A program made the translations under genes and the position numbers. The notes below the pieces were generated by a model. That model saw only the letters and a program-made list of their open reading frames with translations, made no database searches and was not told the origin of the DNA. Positions 45,658 to 55,658 of a stretch of DNA of 64,000 bases are shown in pieces; the stretch's first letter is position 1, and each line of letters begins with the position of its first letter. The stretch is taken from assembly GCA_905221605.1 (NCBI GenBank), contig CAJNDS010000750.1:1-64000 (forward strand). The letters run 5' to 3'. The DNA comes from Symbiodinium natans (taxonomy: Eukaryota; Sar; Dinophyceae; Suessiales; Symbiodiniaceae).

Positions 45658-47703
45658 GTGCGGCTGAGGGCACGGCCCGTCTGCTATGCGCATGGCTCGG
45701 AGGATGTGCTGTGCTTCCCAGCTGAAGATGAAGAAGGGCTGGCGAGCTTCCAGAAGCATCACCTCCAGAAGTCTTTGGCCAGCTACCCATCCTCAAAGAC
45801 CCCAAGACATCCCAAGACGTTCCATGAGGTCCACTGGGTGCGTCTTTCGATCGGTCTGTGGTCAGTGTCGGAGAGGGCTGGCAGGAGTTGGCTTCTTCTC
45901 AGGAACAAGTACGCTGGAGCAGTTGGAGACTCCGCTCTCTTCGAAGAAGGCTCCATCCTCCAGCTGGGGCTGCTGTGCCCAACCCAGGAGGAAGAGTAAT
46001 CCCAGCTGATCCTTCCGCTCCGCTGCAGCCACGCCCCTATGCAGTCATGGGACAGGCACAGTGATCACTGGAGAAACAGGACCTAAACCACCTTCATGTC
46101 GCGACATGGTACGGGCTTCGGTCGGATGTCCGGAAGGTCTTCGAACCCGGCTGCCTTCGGCGAGTCTTTCGCTGCTGACTTCACCATCGAGCAGAATGAG
46201 CCTGTGGGGCTTGTGCTCTGGTCAAATCTCTGTGCCCTTCGAAGGTCCGGTGATCCCGTACCGTCATCCTCGCAGGGAGGCATTGACCAGCCCAGGAGCT
46301 GCATGCCCCTCCATCGGGTGATCTACGGGAAGCCCTTCCTCTTGCTGCCTGACGTCGTTCTCATTCTGACAGCTCAGGGCACGGACGAGGGCTCTGCATC
46401 CGTGAGTTTGCCCATCACTTCCGAGGGCGAGCCTGCAAGGTCATCGAGCCTTGGGAGCCGAATCAGGCTCAGACAGCTTTTTCCCGAATGGCAGTCAAGA
46501 AGGGCGAGGCAGTGTACCACTGCTACATAGACGTCTTTGCTGAGACATCGGGCCATCTCACATGGGACAAGGAGCTTGTCGTGGGGGGCAGCCTGACGAC
46601 ACAACATCTCTTCATCAAGGACAAGGATAGCAAACACAGCAGCCAGTACTTCAATCAGGGTGACTGGATGCTGGATGCCCGGTCCTGGGATGAGCCCTTC
46701 GATTGGCGCGCCACACCCCCGCTACATGCTGAGCGTGCCCCTTGGGCCGAAGAGGCTGCTTCGCAACATGAAGCCCGTGAACTTTTCCGGGATGAGGACC
46801 CGCGAGCTGAAACAGCATTGCAGAAAGCAAGGACTCCGGCTCCCGTCTCACCAGCACATGCCGGAAGCGCTGAACCCGGGGCACTTCACACACCACGATT
46901 ACAGCGACAATCTGCACTCCTTTTTTCGGCCCGTGGGGCATCGGATCCGAGTTCGCCAGGACCGGGACTCGAAAACCTTGGCGATTGCGACTTGGACTTC
47001 CGGCACACTTGTGTGCCAGCAAGATGGAGGTCTCCATAGCCGACCCGGACAAGGAAAGGGTCATCTTCAAGCTGGAGCCAACAAGAGCCGTAACTGTGAT
47101 CTGATGTGGCACCAAGCTGGTGTCCCTTCTGGTGTCCCTTCCGCCTACAAACCAAGCACCCAGATGAAAAAGGACGGAAGCTGCACGCTGGCGTTGCCGC
47201 ATGGCGAGCAGGTGAGCCAGCAGGTGAGCCTCTCTGCTGAGGAGGCCCGGCGATCCTTGAAGGCAATCGACGAGATCTTTGAGCAGGCCAAATTTGATCA
47301 GGAGTCGGAGGCGAAGGAGAATTACACGAAAAACGTCCTTGTCATCCGCTTCGACAGAGACGTCCAGGTAGTGTGGGCTGCCCCAGAGCGCATCTCCTCT
47401 TGGGGCGAGCCTGGACAACTTCTCTTCGTGGTGAAGCTGGATTCTTCCGATGCGCTGGTTCCTGTGCGGGTGCCCTGCTTCGACTTGCTCTTCGAACTGG
47501 AGACTGCGTGGTTCCCTTGCAAGACTTTGGCAGGCCTCCATGGCGTGAAGAGTGAGCAGCTCAAGACAGTGGTCAAAGCTTCACCCCAGCAACATCCACC
47601 CTGCGCGGGCTTCCAGCGGGATGGCGGAGCACATCGCCGTCGGCCGGCGGGCACCTGGCTCCCATCCAAGATGGTGATGGACGCTCGTAGCACCCCGCTG
47701 TAA
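45658..47703 (+). CDS. Unknown multi-exon gene, U4 (internal deletion)
   Basis: Has the same roughly 230-bp deletion after CTGTGCCCAACCCAGG as U1, plus a 3-bp deletion (GCTGAAGATGAAG against GCTGAAGTAGATGAAG). It keeps the longer joint before MKKDGSCTLAL, as in U2 and U3, so the breakpoint between U1-like and other sequence lies inside this gene. Stop TAA at 47,701-47,703. Confidence 0.45.
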
Positions 47704-48041
47704 ATGGCATATCTGCTGCTGGCGAAGCGGTGGCGACCGACGGCGTGCCTTCAATCCCGTCCAACAAGAGGTGGCGCTCCTGGGCCCAGCAACCTGACTG
47801 TTCTTATAGGAGAGATTTGCAGGGTTTGGGGGTTTAGGACTTAAGACTTGCGGCTTCGGAGGAGCCGGTGTCATGTGATGGCATCCCTGTAGATAAAGGC
47901 AATGGAAGTGCCTTGAAGAGAAAGGGTCTCCGGAACAACCCCCAACACCCTTCGTTAGAGCACTGTTAGAGCGTTAGAGCAGGGCACCCAATTCCCCTCA
48001 CCTCACCACAACTATTAGCCGCAAGGAATCGGGTGCGCTAG

Positions 48042-49987
48042 TTCCGCCTGCCGCTGCCCGTGTCCGCTCACGTCGGACACGGCGCTGATGGATGCGACCT
48101 ACATCACCGCGTGCAGAAGGATGCTGGGGATAACTGCACAAACGCCCCTAAACATACCAAGCTACCTGTAGGTCCCAAACTTCCTAAACCTCCACGCGCA
48201 GGCCCCAAAGCGCGAACCCCAAACCCCAAACCCCAAACCCCAGACCCCAAACCCCAAACCCCAAACCCTCGACACGAAGCCCTTGGGGTTTCTTGTGGGG
48301 GTTGCACAGCGAGATCCTCTACCCTACAAGACAGTAAAACTTAGTCGCCGCATCAGGCCGCGGCGCTGCGGAAGCACGTGAAGCTGCGGTTCGGCCACTC
48401 CAAGCGCATCCTGGTGCTCAGGGAGGAGCTGGACCAGCTCGGCGACATCATGTGGGGCTACGGCCACTCGGGGGCAGTCTGGGAGTTGCAGGGCCCGAAA
48501 GGGGCGGATTTGTTGGGGTTCAGGCGGGTTTAAGGTTTGGGGGCAGTGAGGCTTCACTTCGGGGGTCTGCAATCCAGAGATGGCTGGGAGTGATTGGAGG
48601 GTGGCCCAGGTAAGAGCAGCTTCCTGGACGCCAGCTTCTACCGGGAGATGCTGCCCCCACGACCAAGGAGCAGGTGCCCAACTTCCAGTCCCACGCGCTG
48701 ATGTCCCTGATGCTGGGCTGCCTTGAATTTGTCAGGGCTCAAGGCTGAAGTTAACGGACTAAAGCGACTGAAGGAGTTCCATCCTTGTAAAGGAGCCGAG
48801 GGCTAGGGATTTGGGGCTGAGGATGTAGGGTCCCTCACTGCCACCCCACATTCCGAGGGGGTTACAGAAGGAGACCTTTCGGTCTTCTCAAAAATGAAGG
48901 GGTTGTTATACATAAGGCTTCGAGGGTAGTCTACGACTACCCCCCAGCTCCGCAAGGCCTCCAATTTCAGCCAGTTCACGCTAGGTTGTTCGGGTTTGCA
49001 GGGTCTAGGGGGCAAAGTGCCAAGGATGTGGTGCTTGAAGCGGATCCGTTGGCACGACGGTCACCTGAACCGGGCGGCGGCGCAGCATGCCCTGGACTCC
49101 TGGACAGTGGCCCTGATCTCCACCATCCCATGGTTTTAGGTTTGAGGGTTTACATAGGGTTTAGGGCCAGTTTCGGGGTTCAAGGTTCATCCGGACTTGA
49201 GTGCTTCCATGCAGGCCCTACATGTACAAGTACAAGGTAGACAGACAGCCCTGTCCGACCGAAAAGGGAAGAACCACAATGAGCACAACCTCTCGGGCCG
49301 ACATCGACGAACTAACTATGACAAAAAGACAATCTTACAAGTCAGGAGGGATTTATCAGTCTAGCCAATGTTTTGGTGTTTTGTAAACAGTTTGTGCCTC
49401 AAGTCTTCAAATGCTGTGCAGAAGCATTCCGTATCATGATAAGGCCGGCCGGTCCGACCTATGTTCCTTCGAAACAGAACGGGAGTGGCACACGAAACAA
49501 GACATCAATCCAGGGCATCTCTTGGGAAGTACAGTTGCCGGTCGAAGGAAACCTACGCAGTCTCTTTGCGTGCCTGAGGGTTCGGAGGTTCCGGTGAGGG
49601 GGGCGGGGGTACCTTAAACCCTAAACCTTGAGAGGCCCTGAAGCCCCTAAGCCCAGAAAGCCTTATCCTGCAGGACAGCATCCTTCGACTTGATCAAGGC
49701 CAGGCAGCAAAGTACCCAATGGGCCGCCTGGGGTGCTAGGGGCTACTTGCAAGAGGACCTAAAACCCTCAGGAGAGAGCGGCTTGCAGAGGGTTTTTGGG
49801 TGTCTTCAGGACTTCTATTCTACAGGAATGCCCTAAGGTTGAAAGCCTGAGCCACCGGAGAGTTTGGGCGGGGCCAAGGCCCTCAGGCCAAGGAAGGTCG
49901 GCCCCGAGAAGGCCCTACAACCGAATACAACATAAGAAGCAGCTGGTCAAAATCCCGAACACCCCCAAGCACCTTAAATGCCTGGCA
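48042..49987 (+). pseudogene. HPR-like block, U5 (frameshifted, truncated)
   Basis: Carries most of the U2 indels, but at the third exon it reads EELDQLGDIMWGYGHSG, where only six bases are missing and the frame is kept. U5 thus preserves a less damaged state of that exon than U2, while the earlier frameshifts remain. Confidence 0.65.
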
Positions 49988-50055
49988 CACCCGGCCCAAG
50001 AGCGAAATCCCCCCCTCCCCTAGTCCGCCTTTCCGCAACTTTGCTGTGCTTCCAG

Positions 50056-51708
50056 GCTCATCGTAACTCCTTCCGCTGGGGTGCCCACTCTACATCGACA
50101 TCGGCCTCGAGCAGCTGGAGGCCCGCACGGACTCAGCAGGCCAAGGTGGTCATGGCCGGAGAACCCTAAACCTTCAAAGCATCGCCACAAGTGACCTTTC
50201 AAATGATCCTGCTGAAGGAGGGAAGCATGTCGTTCACTTCTCACAACTTCCTGCATGGCGGATGCAGAAACATTTGCTGCTTGCATGATGCACCCATTGC
50301 TATGGCTGTGACATGTATCCTTGATTTTTTTGCGGTGGCGGTCACCGTGCGTACCAATGGGCACCCTGCACCGCCGATGCCCCTCAGCTCGGTACCCATT
50401 TGACCATCCTACAAGGGTTCGGGGTTTACGGCCAAAGGTGGATGAGCGAAGGCGATGCTTGATGGTCGACGGCCAATCATCGTTCTACTATTGCCCGGGC
50501 CCTATGTGAGCCTTGAGGAAGCCCACACCCTCCACGATTCCCTGAACCCTTCAACACCAGCCCCACATCCGAAAACCCAATTCTCCAGCCAAGGCCCTAA
50601 AGCCCCAGACGCTCTCATGATTTGTTCCAAAAGCTTGAATCCGCTAAAGATTCTGGCGAAAGGAGACAGTGTGGGAGACGGGTCGGGGCTTCATTTCGGG
50701 GTCGTATTCCTGAGAGATCGGTTCAAGAAGTTTGGGTACCATGAGCTCTTCGTGGGGACCCAGGTGTAGCGATCAGTACTTGCCGGCAAAGCACCTGAGT
50801 GACAGACTCCGTGCCAGACCTTTGTTTGCGAAGGCTGGCGCGCTGAAACCGTACGTCTCCGGCAAAGCACCTGCCACACGAGACGCCCTGCTCCAAGAGT
50901 GAGTTGAGAGCGGCCTAGAAGGAGGTGACCAGGCTGGGGTTTCGAGCCTAGGGGCTAGGGGGAGGGGGGGTGGGCATACCTCGACCGCGAGCCATACTGG
51001 AGCCCCCGGAGCAGAGCTCTTCATGAAAGAGTCCAAGCAAAAAGAGAGAGTTTCTTGGTTGGGTCTGCTCTGGATGCTGAGCCCTATGCCCTATATACCC
51101 TGCACTTGGAGAGTTGCACTCTGTGTTCGCAAACTGTAGGATTTCGAATTGAAGGGGTTAGGGGTTGAATGTGTTGAGATACTCACTCATGTCCTAGGAC
51201 GCTCCTTAAACCCCACCCCGGGGCACCAGCCCCAAGATCACTTCTACTTGAGGCTGACCTCGCCTGGCTGGGATGTCCGGCGGGTGCGCTGGGACGACTG
51301 GCTGGAGTTGGGCAACGACTGGCTGGAGTTGGGCAACGATGACACTAGGCAGGGTGGCTTGCTCGTTTCCACGGGTTCGGATGCGGTGATGGGCACAGAC
51401 GCTTTTGGAGTGGCGATGGCCTTCAGGGTAAGGTCATGTTCCTTTGCAGGCTTGTGATGAGTCAGCCCCTGGCCATTGGATCATTGGATCTTGCTCCGGA
51501 TAGACTTGCAGATCACACTCAGAGCACCATCCGAATGCAGCTGCCCTCAACGCACTTCCAGCCCTATGCCCCAGATGTTAAAGCCCTGAAGCTCACGCCT
51601 CTCTACCCGACATCCCAAACTCTGAAGCCCAAGCCATGTAGGAAGCGGCAGTATCTGCAGATGCTCTTGGCGGACACCCGGCCAGTGGCCGAGGAAGGGA
51701 CTTCCTAG
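50056..51708 (+). pseudogene. RAP block, U5 (disrupted)
   Basis: Same two-base insertion in the first exon, 4-base loss and 21-bp DWLELGN duplication as U2, but with RRVRWDD (Arg) where U2 has RQVRWDD. The final exon ends at 51,708. Confidence 0.65.
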
Positions 51709-51799
51709 CGTGGCCGCCCTCCAAGGTCCCTAAAGATAATCAAACGATATCGGCACCTTGCGCAAGCCAACCTTTAAATTCCGGGGTTTGGGCATGAAG

Positions 51800-52290
51800 G
51801 GTTCCACACCCCTGCCTTCGAGGAGTTGCGAGACCGTGCTCTCCCAACCGAATATGTGAGAGAGAAGCTGAGGCAGCTCCTTTCCTATGCGATGGGGGGC
51901 GGGGGGCGGGGAAGGGCCGCAAGGGGGCATGCAGTGTCCTGCAGAGCCCGTCTTGACCAGACATGCCCAGAAGTAGACTGTCAAGCCGGGACCCCTGAAC
52001 CCCCAGCCCCTCAGGATCCAAACCCCAAACCCCAAGCCCCAAAACAGCCCCAACGCGAAGCCGTCCAGAACGAGCGCGCAGGCAGTTCCGCGCCTTCCGG
52101 GCTGCCAAGGAAGCCGCAGAGGCCGCCATGGGCTCAGCCGCGGATCTCCTTACGTTTTCGCCCTGATCAGTCTTTACAACTTGGTTGCTTGGTCAGCTGC
52201 CGTGGTTTGTTGGCTTTTCTCCGCGCGAAAGAGCCCTGCACGCCCTCCCAGGCCGAAAAGGAGGCTTCCAGGATCGACTTTGAAATCTGA
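51800..52290 (+). CDS. Small helical protein, U5 copy
   Basis: Matches the U2 copy in the exon segments and likewise lacks the upstream sequence with the candidate start. Last exon ends at 52,290. Confidence 0.3.
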
Positions 52291-52861
52291 GTGCTGCCGA
52301 GCGAAAAAAGGGAAGATAGCTCTGAGATGCTTGATGTTGTCTATATCTGTCTATGATTCTGCCTGTCGTCCCACCTTTGTTATCTTCGCAGTTTGGGGAG
52401 CGTGTGTCGGAAGATGGTCGGACGTTTGGTTCCCGCCTGGCAAGGCTGATGACATGCTGGCCGATCCTGTTGTTGGTTTAGTTCAGCAGTTTAGTAACTG
52501 AATTCGGCATTTGCCTCGACTTTGAGTTTCTCATGCTTTCAAGCTGTGATCTAGAGATATCTGTTCAGGAGGGAGTGGGTCCGAGCCTTCACAGAAACAT
52601 GAGATAACATGAGCATCAGTCTTCATTGCACTGGTTAGAGGTTCTTGGGTTGGAAAGGGGTTGGAAAGGGGTTGGAAGTACCTTAGTTATGCACCAGCTG
52701 GCTTCAGGGTTTAGGGCTTAGGGAACCCTCAACAGTTTCCCATTCATGCTGGAAGGGGGGGGGGCCGCTGTGAATCGGTCTTGCGCTTGGACATGCTTTG
52801 CCACGACGATGCAGGACTTTCTGTCAAGGAGACTATTTCCCATATTAGGTGTCTGGCAGCA

Positions 52862-53845
52862 ATGTCGTTCGCCAAGGCTCCCCGCTTCCGCGCAGGCAAG
52901 GCTCCCACGCCAGGCCCAGGGCAGTACCGGCAAGCCAAGAGCCTGTCAGGTCCGAGCTATAGCTTCGGAAAGCCGGTGACAGTGAAGCCGAAGGGCACAC
53001 CAAGGCAGCAATCAGAGCATCCCAGGCTTCCCAAGGTGCAGAAAGACCAGCTGACGCTGTTGGCGCAGCTTGGCCGCGGTGGGCTTGCGACCGTGCACAG
53101 AGCACGCCTCTCCGGCAAGGAGTTGGCAGTGAAGCTTGTCCGCTCTCAGCCTGGGCTCCACAACCCGGAGCAGGACCGCGAAGGCCTGCACAAAGAGGCT
53201 CTGCTCCTCGCCAGCCTAAACCACGCCAACATCGTGCGGGCAGTGTGCTTGGTCACCGAGGAGGGCGCAGTCATCGGCTTTGGCCTGGAGCTCCTCGGCC
53301 TGTCCCTCGAAGCTGCCGCGCAGAGCGGCCAGCTGAGCCCTCAGCGCCTGGCAAGTGCCGTGGCGCCCATTTGCATGGCCCTGGCACACATGCACCAGCG
53401 GCTGATCGCCCACCTGGATGTGAAGCCAGCAAACATCTGCTTCACGGCCCAGCTTACGGGCGTGAAGCTGGTCGACCTGGATGCAGCGATGCCCTTGCAA
53501 CATCAAGATGAGGTGGGCCAGCGCCTTCCCGGGAACGTCGCAGCCTGGTCTCCGGAGATCGCCAAGAAACAGCCGTACAGTCCTCTGGCCGAGGACGGCT
53601 ACCAAGCCGGGTGGACCTTCTCGAAGCTCATCGAGGTTACACAAGGATCGCCCGACGAAGTGCTGCTGAGGCGTCTGCAGCCCTTGCTTGGCCCTGCCGA
53701 GTCACGGCCGAGCATGCAGAAGATGCTGGATGAGAACCTCAGGCAGCCAGTGGAGCGGGTCAGAGAGCTGTTGCAGCTCGAAGGGCGCCCAGTCCTCCTT
53801 GGGAGCCGACCTCCGCAAAACCCACTAGAGAAGCTATTTGGCTGA
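52862..53845 (+). CDS. SHIPPO-motif protein kinase, U5
   Basis: 327 residues, with His100, Ser118, Met172 and Val297 as in U4, but Ile and Met at the two positions where U4 is private. The upstream G-tract is 10 long, as in U2. It is the last complete array gene before the break. Confidence 0.87.
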   Translation: MSFAKAPRFRAGKAPTPGPGQYRQAKSLSGPSYSFGKPVTVKPKGTPRQQSEHPRLPKVQKDQLTLLAQLGRGGLATVHRARLSGKELAVKLVRSQPGLHNPEQDREGLHKEALLLASLNHANIVRAVCLVTEEGAVIGFGLELLGLSLEAAAQSGQLSPQRLASAVAPICMALAHMHQRLIAHLDVKPANICFTAQLTGVKLVDLDAAMPLQHQDEVGQRLPGNVAAWSPEIAKKQPYSPLAEDGYQAGWTFSKLIEVTQGSPDEVLLRRLQPLLGPAESRPSMQKMLDENLRQPVERVRELLQLEGRPVLLGSRPPQNPLEKLFG

Positions 53846-53893
53846 GAGCATGCGGGGGCACTGAGCTGAGCTTAAGGTGCTTGGCTGCAGCAT

Positions 53894-54823
53894 GTGCGGC
53901 TGAGGGCACGGCCCGTCTGCTATGCGCATGGCTCTGAGGATGTGTTGTGCTTCCCAGCTGAAGTAGATGAAGAAGGGCTGGCGAGCTTCCAGAAGCATCA
54001 CCTCCAGAAGTCTTTGGCCAGCTACCCATCCTCAAAGACCCCAAGACATCCCAAGACGTTCCATGAGGTCCACTGGGTGCGTCTTTCGATCGGTCTGTGG
54101 TCAGTGTCGGAGAGGGCTGGCAGGAGTTGGCTTCTTCTCAGGAACAAGTACGCTGGAGCAGTTGGAGACTCCGCTCTCTTCGAAGAAGGCTCCATCCTCC
54201 AGCTGGGGCTGCTGTGCCCAACCTACTTGTAGGAGGAAGAGTACCTGGAGGAGATCCCAGCTGATCCTTCCGCACCGCTCCAGCCGGCCACGGAACGTCT
54301 TGGCCGCACGATCATTGCCCACGGCAGACCCAGATGGGCCGGCGGATCCCCATCTTCGAGCTGCAGGTGGAGAACCTCGAGTAGCAAGATCTTTGCAAAT
54401 CGACGTGGATGCCGATGGACAGCTGGAGGCGCAGCAGCTGCCCCCAATCGTAATTCGTATGCTGGACAAGGACGATGCTGGCAGCGGCGGTCTGATTCTG
54501 CTTTCTTCCTATGAAGTCATGGGACAGGCACAGTGATCACTGGAGAAACAGGACCTAAACCACCTTCATGTCGCGACATGGTACGGGCTTCGGTCGGATG
54601 TCCGGAAGGTCTTCGATCCCGGCTGCCTTCGGCGAGTCTTTCGCTGCTGACTTCACCATCGAGCAGAATGAGCTTGTGGGGCTTGTGCTCTGGTCAAATC
54701 TCTGTGGCCTTCGAAGGTCCGGTGATCCCGTACCGTCATCCTCGCAGGGAGGCATTGACCAGCCCAGGAGCTGCATGCCCCTCCGGGCCTCGAGGGACTC
54801 GGGTGATCTACGGGAAGCCCTTC
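53894..54823 (+). pseudogene. Unknown multi-exon gene, U5 (3'-truncated)
   Basis: Keeps the first segments, including the C2-like stretch at about 54,231-54,536, then stops being homologous at 54,823. The C-terminal two thirds (the AVYHCYIDVFAETSG segment onward) are missing. Two frames run on into the G-rich minisatellite without a stop, to about 55,413 and 55,432, giving a Gly-rich tail that is read as accidental. Confidence 0.75.
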
Positions 54824-54827
54824 GCAT

Positions 54828-55136
54828 GGGGGGGGGTCACGGGGTCACGGGGTTACGGGGGGGCATGGGGGGGGGGTCACGGGGTCACGGGTTACGGGGT
54901 TGGGGGGCACGGGGGGGGGGTTACGGGGTTTGGGGGGGGCACGGGGTCACGGGGTTACGGGGGCACGGGGGGGGGGGTCACGGGGTTACGGGGTTACGGG
55001 GTTACGGGGGGCACGGGGGGGTCACGGGGTTACGGGGTTACGGGAAGCACGGGGTCCACGGGGTTACAGGGTTACGGGGGCACGGGGTCACGGGGTCCAC
55101 GGGGTCAGGGACGTCACAGGGTCACGGGGGCACGTG
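54828..55136. repeat. G-rich minisatellite at the array break
   Basis: Short variants of GGGGTCAC and GGGGTTAC alternate with longer G runs and GGGGGCAC for about 310 bp; the plus strand is almost free of C outside CAC/TAC. Because the period is close to a multiple of three, frames encode Gly-Val-Thr-Gly-Leu-Arg-like repeats resembling collagen triplets. No start, conservation or splice context supports coding. G-quadruplex formation is likely from composition. Confidence 0.85.
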
Positions 55137-55532
55137 GGGCCGCACAGACGTCACGGTTCACGCAGGTGGGCCACGCGTCGCGGGGCGCCGGCCAGGGCGC
55201 TCGAAAGATTACAGGCCCGTCACTGCCCACCAGGCCCTCCCACCCCCACCATCCCCCTCCCACCCTCAGGGTTTCACATTTCATGGGGAAGGTTTCACAT
55301 TTCATGGGCTTTGGGGGAGTGTGCTGCCGCAAGGCCCGATCCCTGCTGAGAACCCCGACCGAAGCATCTTGCAGCAGTTGCCTGTGCACACTTGCAACTG
55401 CTGCGCATGTTGAATTGCAGTTGGCTAACTAAACACTTGGCCCGTGACTGAAATAGGGGGAGCTCGACCATTCGTTCATGCAGATTGCAGTGCTTTTGCT
55501 CGAGCCAGAGGACAGCTAGGACGATTGCCGCC
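55137..55532. other. Flank between minisatellite and signal-peptide exon
   Basis: Mixed unique sequence. An 18-bp motif, GGTTTCACATTTCATGGG, is repeated in tandem at about 55,269-55,306. No gene is supported. The final 30 bp lead to a GCCGCCATGAG start context. Confidence 0.5.
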
Positions 55533-55658
55533 ATGAGCCGGCCTCCAGCAACATTGCGCAAGGTCGGGCGCGTGCTTGTGCTACTGGCGCTCTTCTTGGT
55601 GTGTCAGCCAGAGCCTAAGACCAGCGCCTTGAACACTGTTAGATGTGTTCCCGCGTAG
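55533..55658 (+). CDS. Candidate signal-peptide exon
   Basis: ATG at 55,533 in a strong GCCGCC context opens a 41-codon frame with a classic secretory signal: basic start (MSRPPATLRKVGR) then a hydrophobic core (VLVLLALFLVC), closed by TAG at 55,658. Such a short frame is most likely a first exon whose donor lies before the stop, for example near 55,640. It may be the 5' end of the nuclease-kinase gene downstream, which is on the same strand, or of a separate gene whose later exons around 55,680-55,880 (CDVWHGTPKIRKPERGRFLR in one frame) could not be joined with confidence. Confidence 0.4.
   Translation: MSRPPATLRKVGRVLVLLALFLVCQPEPKTSALNTVRCVPA

Larger units (their letters stand above)
35390..47763 (+). 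repeat. Array unit U4 (long form, mosaic)
   Basis: The first 4.3 kb follow U3 almost base for base. From the histone-like gene through the RAP block and the 230-bp deletion in the last gene it follows U1. The kinase coding sequence follows U5. The switch from U3-like to U1-like lies between about 39,720 and 40,910. Gene-poor stretches are 41,140-41,380 and 44,062-44,625. Confidence 0.9.
47764..54823 (+). repeat. Array unit U5 (short form, 3'-truncated)
   Basis: Short-form unit like U2, without a histone-like gene. The joint to U4 reads TCCAACAAGAGG, one base closer to the U1 reading than the GACAAGAGG of U2-U4. Homology to other units stops at GGGAAGCCCTTC (54,823), inside the last gene, where a G-rich minisatellite begins. 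Gene-poor stretches are 47,768-48,041 and 52,291-52,861. Confidence 0.9.

Noticed and set aside
13418-47541. Conserved minus-strand open frames of 292-296 codons antisense to the unknown gene in U1-U4
   Set aside because: Their conservation follows from near-identity of the units and GC-rich codon bias; the plus strand has better protein-like segments, and the M/V and silent changes near 13,490 fit a plus-strand frame.
11744-53644. 142-codon minus-strand frames inside each kinase copy
   Set aside because: Shadow of the kinase reading frame; no independent family resemblance.
54533-55432. Collagen-like protein encoded through the G-rich minisatellite
   Set aside because: More than one frame is open because the repeat lacks stop codons; there is no start or splice support. 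The chimera is noted only as a formal possibility.
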